A stretch of 55,556 bases of DNA from an uncultured Acholeplasmatales bacterium. Its GTDB lineage: Bacteria > Bacillota_I > Bacilli_A > Acholeplasmatales > Anaeroplasmataceae. The translations under genes and the position numbers were made by a program. Shown piece by piece: positions 26,972 to 36,374 of the stretch. Location: contig CALUXS010000011.1 in the NCBI GenBank assembly GCA_944324805.1, positions 1-55,556 of the forward strand, in the 5' to 3' direction. The notes under the pieces were generated by a model. The model did no database searches. It was given only the letters and a program-made list of their open reading frames with translations, and was not told the origin of the DNA. The first letter of the stretch is position 1, and each line of letters opens with the position of its first letter.

Positions 26972-28939
26972 ATGAAACGGATTTTGAGCTTATTTTTATT
27001 GATTTTTATTATATGTGGATGTAATGGTTCTAATGATAGTCAGTCAAATGAGAAGTTTGAGGATTTAGAACTACAGATTGAGGTAAAAGCCAATTTAATT
27101 TCTAACGAATATTTGTTAGAAGGAGATACTATTTCATTTATTTTTACTGCAAATAAATTAATTGAAAGTGTAATGATAAATGGTAAGTATTATATTCTAG
27201 TAGATGATAAGGTTGATTATCGTGTTCCTAATATAGATGAATTAAAAATAGATATTACTAAGATAAGAATTGCAGGAGTTATTTATGATTTATATAAAAC
27301 TTATGATTATAAAATAATTTCTAAAGCTGAATTGACAGAAATTAGTATAAATACAGATATCAAACCTAATGGTATAGGAATTAAATTAGAAAATTACAAT
27401 CACAACTTTCCTATTTATGTGCGTATAGTAAGTAGTGTTGATAATTTTATTAGTGATGTATTATATGAAGATAATCTATACTTTGACGATTTAAAAATAA
27501 ATAGTTTTTACGCAGTTAAACTATATCTTTTAAAAGAAAATGAAGAACACTTTGTTTTTAGAGAGATTGATGTTGTCACTAGTGACATATTAACTATATC
27601 AGAAACTAAGGTAGATCCATATGGATATTTATTAAAAGTAGAACCAATAAATGGGTTTAGTATTGATTATTATACATTTGGTGATAATAAATATGAATAT
27701 GAGTCAAATTTAATAAATGTAACAAAGCCAAAAGGGAAAGATGAATATTATGATTTAGTATTTTATGGAACTTGTAATGGAAAGAGTGCTAGCTATCATA
27801 CAAGTTTATATTTTGATTATGTTTCTAGTGAGGGTGATTTTGAAATTGAAATTTCAGAATATTCGACAGAATATGTAATTAATGTTATTTCTAATTATGA
27901 TTATCGGTTATATCAAACATATGAATTAAATATTTATTTAGGTGACGCATTATTAGATTCTATAAATAGTAATTACTATAGCTTAAAGGATTTTTATTTT
28001 GATAGGGAATACGTCATTAGTGCTACTATAAGTTTTATAGATTTTGAAACCTTAGAAACAAAAACAAAAACTAAGAATATTACTTTTAAAACTAAAAGTT
28101 ATTATGAAGGAAATAATGAATTTATTAGCATTAGCGAAGATCAAGGAGTATTTATTGTAAAAAATTTAGCACCTCATGATTTAGAAATATATTATATAGA
28201 AGTATTCTTTGGAACTGAGCTTGTTAAAACCACAACAAGCTTAGTAATATCTTCATTAGATGCTGGTAAAGAGTATATTATTAAAGTTCATTATTTACTA
28301 AATTTACATAATGGATTAGATTGGCAGGAAAATAGTGAAGTTTTTGTTATGAGAACATCCTATATAGAACCTAATTATGAAATAAAATATGATGCAACGT
28401 ATGGTATGGTAAATTACGAAATAGTTGGAGATGATATAAACTCTCTAATAATTGAAAAAGAAGTTAGATTATATGAAGACTCAGTTCTTTTAGATAAAAA
28501 TGCTAATTTTATAGGTACTTTTTCAAATTTAGATTATCAAAAAGATTACTATATTTATTTTTATTATAAATTCTATTCTTTAGGAGTTCAGGAAAATATT
28601 ATTAGGACATTTCCAATTAATGTTACTAAGCCTTTAGATGAGCCGGATTTTAATGTTAATTTTGATTCTGAAAAATCAGTTTTAGAAGTTATAAGCAGCG
28701 TAGAATATGACTATAATGTTGTAATTAATAAAATAGAAGAGTTGTTGTTTAATTTTCCTGTTGATGTAAAACAAGAGAATAACAAAATATATTTATCTAA
28801 TTGGCCATTAGAAGAATTAAGTAAATTCACATATGAATTTGATTTGGATGTTGAATATCAATATAAAGGTAAGGACAAAAAATATAATTTAACATTCTAT
28901 TTAATGTATGAAGGTGGGGTGTGGGATTTGTTATGTTAG
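26972..28939 (+). CDS. Lipoprotein with FN3-like domains, sigma operon gene 1
   Basis: This 655-residue protein has a lipoprotein signal (MKRILSLFLLIFIICGC, lipid Cys17) and is otherwise soluble, beta-rich and exported. Near residues 45-110 it carries a segment with VMINGKYY and later DITKIRIAGVIYDL, which resembles the first domain of the two other envelope proteins of this operon. Further downstream are several FN3-like modules with Y-x-I/V-x-V strands (KEYIIKVHYLLNLHNG). It overlaps the sigma gene by seven bases. It is probably the outside-facing component of an envelope-sensing system (inference). Confidence 0.85.
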   Translation: MKRILSLFLLIFIICGCNGSNDSQSNEKFEDLELQIEVKANLISNEYLLEGDTISFIFTANKLIESVMINGKYYILVDDKVDYRVPNIDELKIDITKIRIAGVIYDLYKTYDYKIISKAELTEISINTDIKPNGIGIKLENYNHNFPIYVRIVSSVDNFISDVLYEDNLYFDDLKINSFYAVKLYLLKENEEHFVFREIDVVTSDILTISETKVDPYGYLLKVEPINGFSIDYYTFGDNKYEYESNLINVTKPKGKDEYYDLVFYGTCNGKSASYHTSLYFDYVSSEGDFEIEISEYSTEYVINVISNYDYRLYQTYELNIYLGDALLDSINSNYYSLKDFYFDREYVISATISFIDFETLETKTKTKNITFKTKSYYEGNNEFISISEDQGVFIVKNLAPHDLEIYYIEVFFGTELVKTTTSLVISSLDAGKEYIIKVHYLLNLHNGLDWQENSEVFVMRTSYIEPNYEIKYDATYGMVNYEIVGDDINSLIIEKEVRLYEDSVLLDKNANFIGTFSNLDYQKDYYIYFYYKFYSLGVQENIIRTFPINVTKPLDEPDFNVNFDSEKSVLEVISSVEYDYNVVINKIEELLFNFPVDVKQENNKIYLSNWPLEELSKFTYEFDLDVEYQYKGKDKKYNLTFYLMYEGGVWDLLC

Positions 28940-29439
28940 AAGATAAAATCTTAGTATATAGATTGAAAAATGGCGATGAATCAGCATTTGATAAACTATA
29001 TTATAAATATGCGCCTTTAATAAAATATATTATTTATGACATAACAAAAAGAAGTGATGTTATAGAGGATATTTGTCAAACTGTATTTATGAAGCTATGG
29101 GAAAATATAAAAAATTTTAAAGGTGGAAGTTTTAAATACTATCTTATTCAAATTGCTAAAAATGAGTCTAAAAATTATTTACGTTCGAGACAAATAGAAG
29201 ATAAATATCTAGAAAATTTAGATTTTTTTACTTTATATAACTTAGATACTGGGATTTGGCAACAGGTAAGAGATAAACTAGATAAAACGGAGCAAAGAAT
29301 AATAATACTTCATTTTATTTATGGTGTTAGTTTTAGTGAAATAGCTAATATCATAAATATAAAAAAAACCACATGCTTTTATATTTATAAAAAGGCATTA
29401 GCAAAAATGAAACAATATTATAAAGGAGATGAATGTTGA
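28933..29439 (+). CDS. ECF-type RNA polymerase sigma factor
   Basis: This protein of about 168 residues has the sigma-70 region 2 (DESAFDKLYYKYAPLIKYII, then DICQTVFMKLWENI) and region 4 (LDKTEQRIIILHFIYGVSFS, then EIANI) of extracytoplasmic-function sigma factors. Region 3 is absent, as expected. ATG at 28933 is preferred to GTG at 28921; it lies inside the stop of the upstream lipoprotein gene. The stop overlaps the next start (TGATG). Its regulator is probably the membrane protein encoded next. A candidate target promoter is shared by its operon and the 23564 gene. Confidence 0.93.
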   Translation: MLEDKILVYRLKNGDESAFDKLYYKYAPLIKYIIYDITKRSDVIEDICQTVFMKLWENIKNFKGGSFKYYLIQIAKNESKNYLRSRQIEDKYLENLDFFTLYNLDTGIWQQVRDKLDKTEQRIIILHFIYGVSFSEIANIINIKKTTCFYIYKKALAKMKQYYKGDEC

Positions 29440-30707
29440 TGAGAAAATTAAAAAAACTAATGAAAAATGACCTTAATGCTATTTCATCAACATCAGAATT
29501 AGCAAAAATAAAAGAAAATATTGTTTTTAATAAAAAGAAATCACCATTAATTTTTATGGGTAGCGTGACTTTTTTAACTATACTTTTAGGAAGCATAATT
29601 ATATTATTTTTAGGGCTTAGAACAAAGGTTTCTTTCTTAGGAATGGAAATAGTAAGAAATAATAGTTTAAAATCTGTGAAAGATTCGAGCATAATTGTAG
29701 AAGAAGCAAAAGAATATTATGCGAAACCTGGGGAAGTAATAACATTAGAACTTAATTTTAACAATGAAAATTATTATGATATTGTATCATTTGTTGTAAG
29801 TGGAACACCATATACTAGTTATATGTTTAATGATGGCTCTAACTATAAAACTATTTATGTTGACTATCAAGTTCCTAGTGTGTCTGGCACCTTTTTCATA
29901 TCAGTATCGGAAATTAAGTATATAGATGGCACGAAAATTAAAAACGTAAAAATGGAAGGAAATGATACAGTTGAAATTGGTATCATGTATGCAAATTGTG
30001 ATATTGAAATAGAGAATTTTAGAAGTGATGTAACTAGTATAGCATTTGACATTAAACAAAACTTACCTAAAGAATTGCTTGATGACATAGAATTATTTAT
30101 TTATGAAAAAGATACATTAATAGATAAATTTACGATTAAAGAGTCATATGTAGTGACCAATTTAAAGCCTGGAACTATATATAAATTAGAAATAAGTGGT
30201 ATTGTCGACTTATTAGATGGTAAAGGGAAATATAAACATTATTTCCTAGAAAAAGAAGTTAGTACCAAATTACCTTTTTCATTATCAGAAATAGAAATTG
30301 GTAACAATTATGCAGATTTTTCCAAGTTACCAGCAACGGTATATTATGAAGGAAAAGAAGTGATAAGACTAGATAATTTAGATGAAAATGAAGTTTATGA
30401 AGTGTTAATAACGTATTCTTACAATAATACTTTATATGAATATTATTATTATTTTTCTCCAAGTAATAAGGAATTACCAACTATATCTTTTGATGCGTTA
30501 GTAAAACTTGATAGTGGAGGATATCTTTTAACTTTCACTGCGGACAAAAAATATGATTATTATGTTAAGGAAAATAAATGTAATCTTATCAATGATACAT
30601 ACGTGATCACTATTCAAGATATTATAGATTTAAAAGTTTCTGTTTATTTAGATAATGAATTTATAGGAGATGTTCAATATGAAAAAAATAGGAATAATTT
30701 TATTTAG
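29439..30707 (+). CDS. Anti-sigma-like membrane protein
   Basis: This 422-residue protein has a basic cytoplasmic N-terminus of about 30 residues (MRKLKKLMKNDLN), one hydrophobic helix (about residues 33-52) and a long exported domain. This single-pass layout directly behind an ECF sigma gene fits an anti-sigma factor, though no zinc-binding HxxxCxxC motif is present and the cytoplasmic part is short. The exported part begins with FVVSGTPYTSYMF and SVSEIKYIDGTKI, like the flanking lipoproteins. ATG at 29439 is favoured over 29433 by spacing from AAGGAG. Confidence 0.75.
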   Translation: MRKLKKLMKNDLNAISSTSELAKIKENIVFNKKKSPLIFMGSVTFLTILLGSIIILFLGLRTKVSFLGMEIVRNNSLKSVKDSSIIVEEAKEYYAKPGEVITLELNFNNENYYDIVSFVVSGTPYTSYMFNDGSNYKTIYVDYQVPSVSGTFFISVSEIKYIDGTKIKNVKMEGNDTVEIGIMYANCDIEIENFRSDVTSIAFDIKQNLPKELLDDIELFIYEKDTLIDKFTIKESYVVTNLKPGTIYKLEISGIVDLLDGKGKYKHYFLEKEVSTKLPFSLSEIEIGNNYADFSKLPATVYYEGKEVIRLDNLDENEVYEVLITYSYNNTLYEYYYYFSPSNKELPTISFDALVKLDSGGYLLTFTADKKYDYYVKENKCNLINDTYVITIQDIIDLKVSVYLDNEFIGDVQYEKNRNNFI

Positions 30708-32505
30708 CATAATGTTATTGTTTGTAATGGTTTCTTGTAACAAAGAAACAAATCAAGTTGAAGAGGGAAATGTAAAATTTAGGGATGTTTTCATCTCGTT
30801 GCAAGAAAATAATTATAATCATTATTCGGTTAATAATACAAATCAGGAAGATCAGTATATAAAACCAAATCAAAAATTCTATTTGCATATAAATCTTGAT
30901 AATCCTGAGTCTAATGAAATAATTTCTGTTATTATAAATGGTGTCAAATATCAATCTTTCAATTTTGAAAAAGAATCTACTAGTGAAGAAATAATCATAG
31001 AATTAGAAAGTAAAGAACCAGGAATTGAATATTATCAGGTTGAGGAAATAAAATACATTCAAAACCTTGATATTTTTAATGTTATATTTAATTTTAATGA
31101 TGCATTAATAAAAGTTGTAGTAAGTAGAGTTGATGTACCTAAGATTTATGTAGAAATAGATAATGCACAAGAAAAAATGTTAACTATAAAATATCGTATT
31201 ATTTCTGATTTAATCTATAATGATAAATATCGGTTTATTTTAATGAAAGATGGCCAAATAGTTAAAATGGCAGATGTATCTGACTTTAATTCACAATTAA
31301 ATTTTTATGATTTAGAAGAAGGAAAACAATATGACTTATTAGTTGTCTGTTATGCAGATATGCTTGATGGTAATGGTGAGGTGGCGATGACAATTTATAA
31401 TGAATCATTCTTATCATATTCACCAATAACATTTCAAAACATTATCTGTTATGATGATAAGATAACATATAATTTAAAATTTGATATAGAACCTTTAAGT
31501 TATAAAGTACTTTTAAATGATGATATTGATATAACAAATACTAATGAAGTTGAAGGGTTAGAATCAGATACAAATTATAAATTAACAATATTATTTAAAA
31601 GAGTAAATGGTAAAGAAGAAAGAGTAGATTTATTCGTTAGAACAAAGTCTAATGTAATACCTGAAATTAACAATTTCCTATTAGAACCAAATAAAAACAG
31701 TATTAAATATCAAATTCAATTTAATGATATGTCTAAGCTTGAGGAAGCATCTTTGAAAATTTATGATAAAAATGACCAATTAATTGAAGAAACTAAAAAT
31801 TTTTCTGGTGAAGTTGATGGTCTGTTAAGTAATAATATTTATAAGTTTACCATTATTTATTCTTATTACATAAATAATGAAAAAAAGACTATTGAATCAA
31901 CTAAGTATGCAATAACATTAAATGTAAAAAAACCTGTATTTAAGCCAATTATTGTGACTTTTGATGATCATATTTATTGTGGATATGATCTTGATGATGT
32001 AGATGGTACGGTTAAATATACTAGAATATATTTTGCAGGTTCTAGTAAATACGAAACGTTACTAAATGATGCAAATAATTGCCTCAAAGAATTAGAAAAG
32101 AATTCAGAATATACTATTATTTACAAACTTGATGTTGATTATAATGATGGTGCAGGAATAAAAACATTAATTTATAGTTATAAAGTAAGGGCTATAGAAA
32201 GTATAAAACAATTAGAATGCGATATTAGTCCTAGTTCAAATCAAGTGAATATAAGTATTAGTTCTATAAATTATTTAAATAATCCTAGTCTTAAAATAGA
32301 AGAAATAGAATTATATAGGGTGATAAGTAGTCTTGATATGGAATACGTTGGTTCATACAATATAGATAATAATAACTCACTTACTATAGATTCTTTAGAT
32401 ATTAATCAGGAATATTCTATCAATATAAAATATTCATATAATTCATACTTAGATGGTATAAAGTTTTATAATAATGTCTATGGTTTTACTACATGTGAAG
32501 TCTAA
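30679..32505 (+). CDS. Lipoprotein with FN3-like domains, sigma operon gene 4
   Basis: This 608-residue protein has a lipoprotein signal (FVMVSC, lipid Cys20) and begins inside the preceding gene (29-base overlap, AGGAG at 30665). The first exported domain has SVIINGVKYQSFNF and VEEIKYIQNLDIF, closely matching the anti-sigma-like protein. Later repeats carry a recurrent turn, as in YADMLDGNGE and LDVDYNDGAGIK, equivalent to VDLLDGKGKY in its neighbour. The operon ends at a long hairpin terminator. Function is unknown; partner or competitor for the sensor domain is inference. Confidence 0.85.
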   Translation: MKKIGIILFSIMLLFVMVSCNKETNQVEEGNVKFRDVFISLQENNYNHYSVNNTNQEDQYIKPNQKFYLHINLDNPESNEIISVIINGVKYQSFNFEKESTSEEIIIELESKEPGIEYYQVEEIKYIQNLDIFNVIFNFNDALIKVVVSRVDVPKIYVEIDNAQEKMLTIKYRIISDLIYNDKYRFILMKDGQIVKMADVSDFNSQLNFYDLEEGKQYDLLVVCYADMLDGNGEVAMTIYNESFLSYSPITFQNIICYDDKITYNLKFDIEPLSYKVLLNDDIDITNTNEVEGLESDTNYKLTILFKRVNGKEERVDLFVRTKSNVIPEINNFLLEPNKNSIKYQIQFNDMSKLEEASLKIYDKNDQLIEETKNFSGEVDGLLSNNIYKFTIIYSYYINNEKKTIESTKYAITLNVKKPVFKPIIVTFDDHIYCGYDLDDVDGTVKYTRIYFAGSSKYETLLNDANNCLKELEKNSEYTIIYKLDVDYNDGAGIKTLIYSYKVRAIESIKQLECDISPSSNQVNISISSINYLNNPSLKIEEIELYRVISSLDMEYVGSYNIDNNNSLTIDSLDINQEYSINIKYSYNSYLDGIKFYNNVYGFTTCEV

Positions 32506-32536
32506 TTAGTAAGATTAGTTTTAAATTATAAATATG

Positions 32537-32592
32537 AAAAAAAGCTAAGAATAGTATACTAGGTAATAGCTAGTATAAAATCTTAGCTTTTT
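32537..32592. terminator. Long bidirectional terminator hairpin
   Basis: The outer arms AAAAAGCTAAGA and TCTTAGCTTTTT and the inner arms TATACTAG and CTAGTATA form a long interrupted stem between convergent operons. Confidence 0.88.
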
Positions 32593-32593
32593 A

Positions 32594-33619
32594 TTATTCA
32601 TTTCTTGGGTTAGATATTACTTCTTCATAGATGGATTTTAACTTTTTACCAATTAGTTTAATATCTCTTGCTTCAACAACCTTATAGCCTTCATTTATTA
32701 TTTTCTCTTGATTATTATTAAGAATACTATTTATTTCCTTAATAAAGCCTTCATTGCTAGATGCCATATGACAGTTAACATCTTTTTCTAGCCAACCATT
32801 ATAAACAGGGATATCTCTTACTAAAAGTGGTAATTTAGAAGCCAAAGCTTCTAAGGTTACAATACCTTCTGTTTCTTCATAGCTTGGGAAGAAGAAAAGA
32901 CTAGCTTTAGCAAAGGCTACCTTTTTATAATTCATATTTATATAACCTGGTAATATTACATTACTAGGTTTATTTTTTATAGCTTTCATAATTGGTCTTG
33001 AAGTAATGAATTTATAACGCTGGCCAAACCAAATGAATTTTATGTCAGGGAAGCTTCTAGCTACCTCAATAAAGTCTTGTAAGCCTTTACGCATAAAATA
33101 AAATCCCATACCAATAATGAATTTATCATCCTTTTTTAGTCTTAAAAATTTATAGAAGTTTTCTACATCAGCATCATCATATTTAGTATCTAAGTGATAT
33201 TTTTCTAGGTTTATACCATTACTTAAAGCGAAAATCTTAGCTTTAACTTTGTAGTTTTCAATTAATCCCTTAGAGTAAGTAGTAGGGGTAATAATATAAT
33301 TTGCATTTTTATACATACGCATTAGATTATGGTTAAACCAAGGGGCAATAATATTAGAAAACTTAAAGGAATTTAAGAAATCTTCTTTAGTAGAATGCCC
33401 GTGAGCAACTACCGGAATTCCTTTTTTTTGTAATTTTTTCATAAAGCGATAGGAACGATAAAATAAGGTATTTATATGACAAATATCAAAGTTATCTTTA
33501 GGATTAAATGTAACCTCAATTCCATTTGCCTCTAAAGCTTCCTTTTGATGACGTAAGGCATTGCCTATTCCAGACTTACGCATTTGTTTTTGATTTTGTG
33601 AATAAATTAGAACCTTCAA
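32594..33619 (-). CDS. Glycosyltransferase family 4 protein
   Basis: This 341-residue GT4 (GT-B fold) enzyme has the C-terminal nucleotide-sugar motif EETEGIVTLEALASKLPLLV with the E-x7-E pair. The middle motif is GMGFYFMRKGLQDFI. The start TTG at 33619 follows AAGGG and gives MKVLIYSQ, a normal GT4 opening; ATG at 33637 would overlap the upstream gene. The family includes diacylglycerol glucosyltransferases that build membrane glycolipids in low-GC bacteria, a plausible role. It is the last gene of the lysS operon. Confidence 0.85.
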   Translation of the reverse strand: MKVLIYSQNQKQMRKSGIGNALRHQKEALEANGIEVTFNPKDNFDICHINTLFYRSYRFMKKLQKKGIPVVAHGHSTKEDFLNSFKFSNIIAPWFNHNLMRMYKNANYIITPTTYSKGLIENYKVKAKIFALSNGINLEKYHLDTKYDDADVENFYKFLRLKKDDKFIIGMGFYFMRKGLQDFIEVARSFPDIKFIWFGQRYKFITSRPIMKAIKNKPSNVILPGYINMNYKKVAFAKASLFFFPSYEETEGIVTLEALASKLPLLVRDIPVYNGWLEKDVNCHMASSNEGFIKEINSILNNNQEKIINEGYKVVEARDIKLIGKKLKSIYEEVISNPRNE

Positions 33620-33620
33620 A

Positions 33621-34136
33621 TTAAAACACCCTTTCATAGGCATTACGCTCAGGCTCAATTTTTTCTCTTTTTATATATATTGTTCCACAAAGAGAAAAGC
33701 CCATTTTTAATGCCAATTTATTCATAGGAATATTTTTTTTATGTGTATCAATACGAACAGAAATACCTTTAGTTTTTGCTAGATCAAACGCATAGTTAAT
33801 TAGCATTTGACTAGCATTTGTACCATAGTATTCCTTTTTTATTGCAATTCTATGAATGGCCAAATAATTATTAGACGATGTTAACCATTTACCATCAATA
33901 TGATTATAGTTTTCATCTATACCAACTTTTAATGCCATCATTCCAATTATTTTTCCGGCATTTTTTAAAACATAAAGAGAATTATCATTAATATCATTTT
34001 CAAAATCATTATAACTAGGATAACCACTTTCTCTTGTCCATTGCTTGAATCCCATTGACTCTATTAGTAATCTAGCATCTTCAACAATCTCTAAAATAGC
34101 ATTAATGTCTTCCTTAGTGGCAATGGTGATGTTCAT
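33621..34136 (-). CDS. GNAT-family N-acetyltransferase
   Basis: This 171-residue acetyltransferase has the motif IHRIAIKKEYYGTNASQMLI (strand 4 and acetyl-CoA loop) and NKLALKMGFSLCG near the C-terminus. The Q/R-x-x-G-x-G/A loop is relaxed. The substrate is unknown. It overlaps the upstream gene by 23 bases and the glycosyltransferase start lies one base after its stop, so all three are coupled. Confidence 0.85.
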   Translation of the reverse strand: MNITIATKEDINAILEIVEDARLLIESMGFKQWTRESGYPSYNDFENDINDNSLYVLKNAGKIIGMMALKVGIDENYNHIDGKWLTSSNNYLAIHRIAIKKEYYGTNASQMLINYAFDLAKTKGISVRIDTHKKNIPMNKLALKMGFSLCGTIYIKREKIEPERNAYERVF

Positions 34137-34740
34137 CGTGATCTCCGTGAATTTTTTCGTTTATAAACTCATTATAAATATCATTATCCTTTTCTTCTAA
34201 CAAATCATAGGTCTCAGCAATTTGATAGAAGATAGATTCTACAGGATTAATTTCTAACTTATGATGCTCAAACATAGGAATTGTAAGCTCATCAAGCATT
34301 ACAAACATAGCATCATCAACATTTTCGTGTTTTTCTAGTTTTGCTAAAATTTTACTTTCAAAGTCCTCAAGTTTTTTCATATCGCTTGAGAAATCATCAG
34401 TCGCATTTAAAAGTTCATCTTCAAAGTCTTCAACGTAAAGAAGAAGATTAACACTTTTAGCACATTTTTCCATTGCTATAATATTTCTATTAAAAGTAGA
34501 ATCTAACAATGTTTCAATAGTTAATAACTTGTCGTGAAGATAATTAAAGCCTGAATCAAAAATAAATTCTTCATCTTCAGTTAAAGGACGTTTCTTTTCT
34601 ACTAATATATCATATAGATAATCTAAAACTAGGTAAACGGGATAAATTCTTTTGATAATAGCACTATCATTTTCAATTAAAGTATTAAGAAGGTCGAATT
34701 TTTCGACCTTCCAATTTGCATAATCTGTGAAAATATCCAT
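34114..34740 (-). CDS. Hypothetical helical protein with His-rich C-terminus
   Basis: This 208-residue acidic, helix-rich protein has no membrane segment and no family I recognise. It ends HGDHDEHHHCH, a likely metal-binding tail (nickel, zinc or copper) of seven His/Cys in eleven residues. That tail is encoded by DNA that also encodes the start of the following GNAT gene in another frame. It starts one base after lysS. It may be a metal-handling or structural protein; the role is open. Confidence 0.75.
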   Translation of the reverse strand: MDIFTDYANWKVEKFDLLNTLIENDSAIIKRIYPVYLVLDYLYDILVEKKRPLTEDEEFIFDSGFNYLHDKLLTIETLLDSTFNRNIIAMEKCAKSVNLLLYVEDFEDELLNATDDFSSDMKKLEDFESKILAKLEKHENVDDAMFVMLDELTIPMFEHHKLEINPVESIFYQIAETYDLLEEKDNDIYNEFINEKIHGDHDEHHHCH

Positions 34741-34741
34741 A

Positions 34742-36226
34742 TTAGCCTCTTTGTTTGTTGTGAGGGAAAAGAATTACATCACGGATATTAGTTTTACCTG
34801 TTAATAACATGATTAAACGATCAATACCAATACCAATACCGCCTGTAGGTGGCATACCATATTCTAGAGCTTCAACGAAATCAGTATCAATTTCACAGGC
34901 TTCATCATTACCTAGCTTTCTTTCTTCTAATTGTTCTTCAAAACGTCCTAATTGATCAATAGGGTCATTTAATTCACTGAAGGCATTTGCATACTCTGTT
35001 GCACCGATAAATAATTCAAAACGATCAGTAAAGCGTGGATCTTTTTCATTACGTTTTGCAAGAGGAGAAATTTCAACAGGGTGACCATAAAGAAGTGTAG
35101 GTTGGATTAAATCCTCTTCACAGAATTCCTCAAAGAAGGCATTAATAATATGACCAACACCAGTGAAGTGGTTAGGAACCTCAACATTATGAGCCTTAGC
35201 TATTTCTTTAGCTTCTTCAAAAGTCATTTGTTTAAAGAAGTCTACTCCAGTTTTTTCTTTAATTGCATCAACCATGTGAAGACGTTTGAATTTAGATAAA
35301 TCATATGTTACGCCATTAAATTCAACAATAGAAGTACCTAGAACTTCTTGTGTAACACTCTTGAAGAAATCTTCAACTAAATCCATCATACCTTCCATAT
35401 CTGAATAAGCTAAATAAGCTTCAACGGTTGTGAATTCAGGATTGTGACGAGCATCTACACCCTCATTACGGAATAATCTACCAATTTCATAAACAGCTTC
35501 CATTCCACCAACGATTAAACGTTTTAATGGTAATTCTGTAGCTATACGTAGATAAAATTCCATATCTAAGGCATTGTGATGAGTTGAGAAAGGACGTGCT
35601 GCAGCACCACCTAAAATTGGTTGTAATACAGGAGTCTCTACTTCAACAAATCCTCTACCATCGAAGAAATGTTGAACAGCTCTAATAATTTTAGGACGCA
35701 TAAAAGCAACTTTTCTACTTTCTTCGTTAACAATTAAATCTACATAACGTCTACGTCTTGCCTCTTCAACATCTTGTAAACCATGGAATTTTTCAGGTAA
35801 TGGTCTTAAGGCTTTTGTTAAATGAGTGAATTTTTGACATTTTACAGTTAAAGCGTTAGTGTTAGTACGCATTACGTATCCTTCAATACCTAAAATATCC
35901 CCAATATCAGATTTGATAAAAACATCGTAGCTATCTTCACCTAACATATCTTTTGCTAAATAGCATTGGATAGTTCCAAATTTATCTTGAATGTTAATAA
36001 AGCCGATTTTACCTTGGCGACGTTTAGCAACCATACGACCAGCAATTTTAACTACAAATTTTTTCTCTTCTAGAGTTTCTTTATCGTAGCAATCATATTT
36101 TTCTAAAATAGTTTTTGAGTTGTCAGTTCTATCAAAACGAGAGCCAAAAGGCTTAATACCTTTTTCTTTTAAATATTCAAGTTTCTCTCTTCTGATTCGT
36201 TCTTGTTCAGTTAAATTTTCATTCAT
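34742..36226 (-). CDS. lysS: Lysyl-tRNA synthetase, class II
   Basis: This 494-residue enzyme charges tRNA-Lys. The N-terminal OB-fold anticodon domain (KIAGRMVAKRRQGKIGFINI) is followed by the class II core. Motif 2 is seen in FRNEGVDARHNPEFT and motif 3 in GIGIGIDRLIMLLTGK. The length fits LysS. ATG at 36226 follows GGAAGGAG, and the longer start at 36244 has no good site. It leads the minus-strand operon of a His-tailed protein, a GNAT and a glycosyltransferase. No T-box leader is present. Confidence 0.97.
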   Translation of the reverse strand: MNENLTEQERIRREKLEYLKEKGIKPFGSRFDRTDNSKTILEKYDCYDKETLEEKKFVVKIAGRMVAKRRQGKIGFINIQDKFGTIQCYLAKDMLGEDSYDVFIKSDIGDILGIEGYVMRTNTNALTVKCQKFTHLTKALRPLPEKFHGLQDVEEARRRRYVDLIVNEESRKVAFMRPKIIRAVQHFFDGRGFVEVETPVLQPILGGAAARPFSTHHNALDMEFYLRIATELPLKRLIVGGMEAVYEIGRLFRNEGVDARHNPEFTTVEAYLAYSDMEGMMDLVEDFFKSVTQEVLGTSIVEFNGVTYDLSKFKRLHMVDAIKEKTGVDFFKQMTFEEAKEIAKAHNVEVPNHFTGVGHIINAFFEEFCEEDLIQPTLLYGHPVEISPLAKRNEKDPRFTDRFELFIGATEYANAFSELNDPIDQLGRFEEQLEERKLGNDEACEIDTDFVEALEYGMPPTGGIGIGIDRLIMLLTGKTNIRDVILFPHNKQRG

Positions 36227-36323
36227 TTTATTTACTCCTTCCAAAAAGCTAAATTATTATATCATAAAATTTTTAAAAATTAAACAGAAAGCAAAGAAAA
36301 ATAGCCTTATTACTAGCTAATTA

Positions 36324-36353
36324 TTGAATATTTAAGGTTTTTAGTGTTATAAT
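36324..36353 (+). promoter_or_regulatory. Promoter of aminotransferase gene
   Basis: TTGAAT and TATAAT lie 18 bases apart. The -10 is inside an imperfect palindrome TAGTG-TTATAATTAG-CACTA that could be an operator. Confidence 0.6.
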
Positions 36354-36374
36354 TAGCACTAAAAGGAAGGTGTT

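Noticed and set aside
32594-33637. Longer starts for the glycosyltransferase at 33637 or 33658
   Set aside because: They overlap the upstream GNAT gene and add residues not typical of GT4 proteins; TTG 33619 has a suitable AAGGG site.
36227-36374. T-box leader of lysS
   Set aside because: The gap is too short, has no T-box sequence or specifier stem, and holds the divergent aminotransferase promoter.
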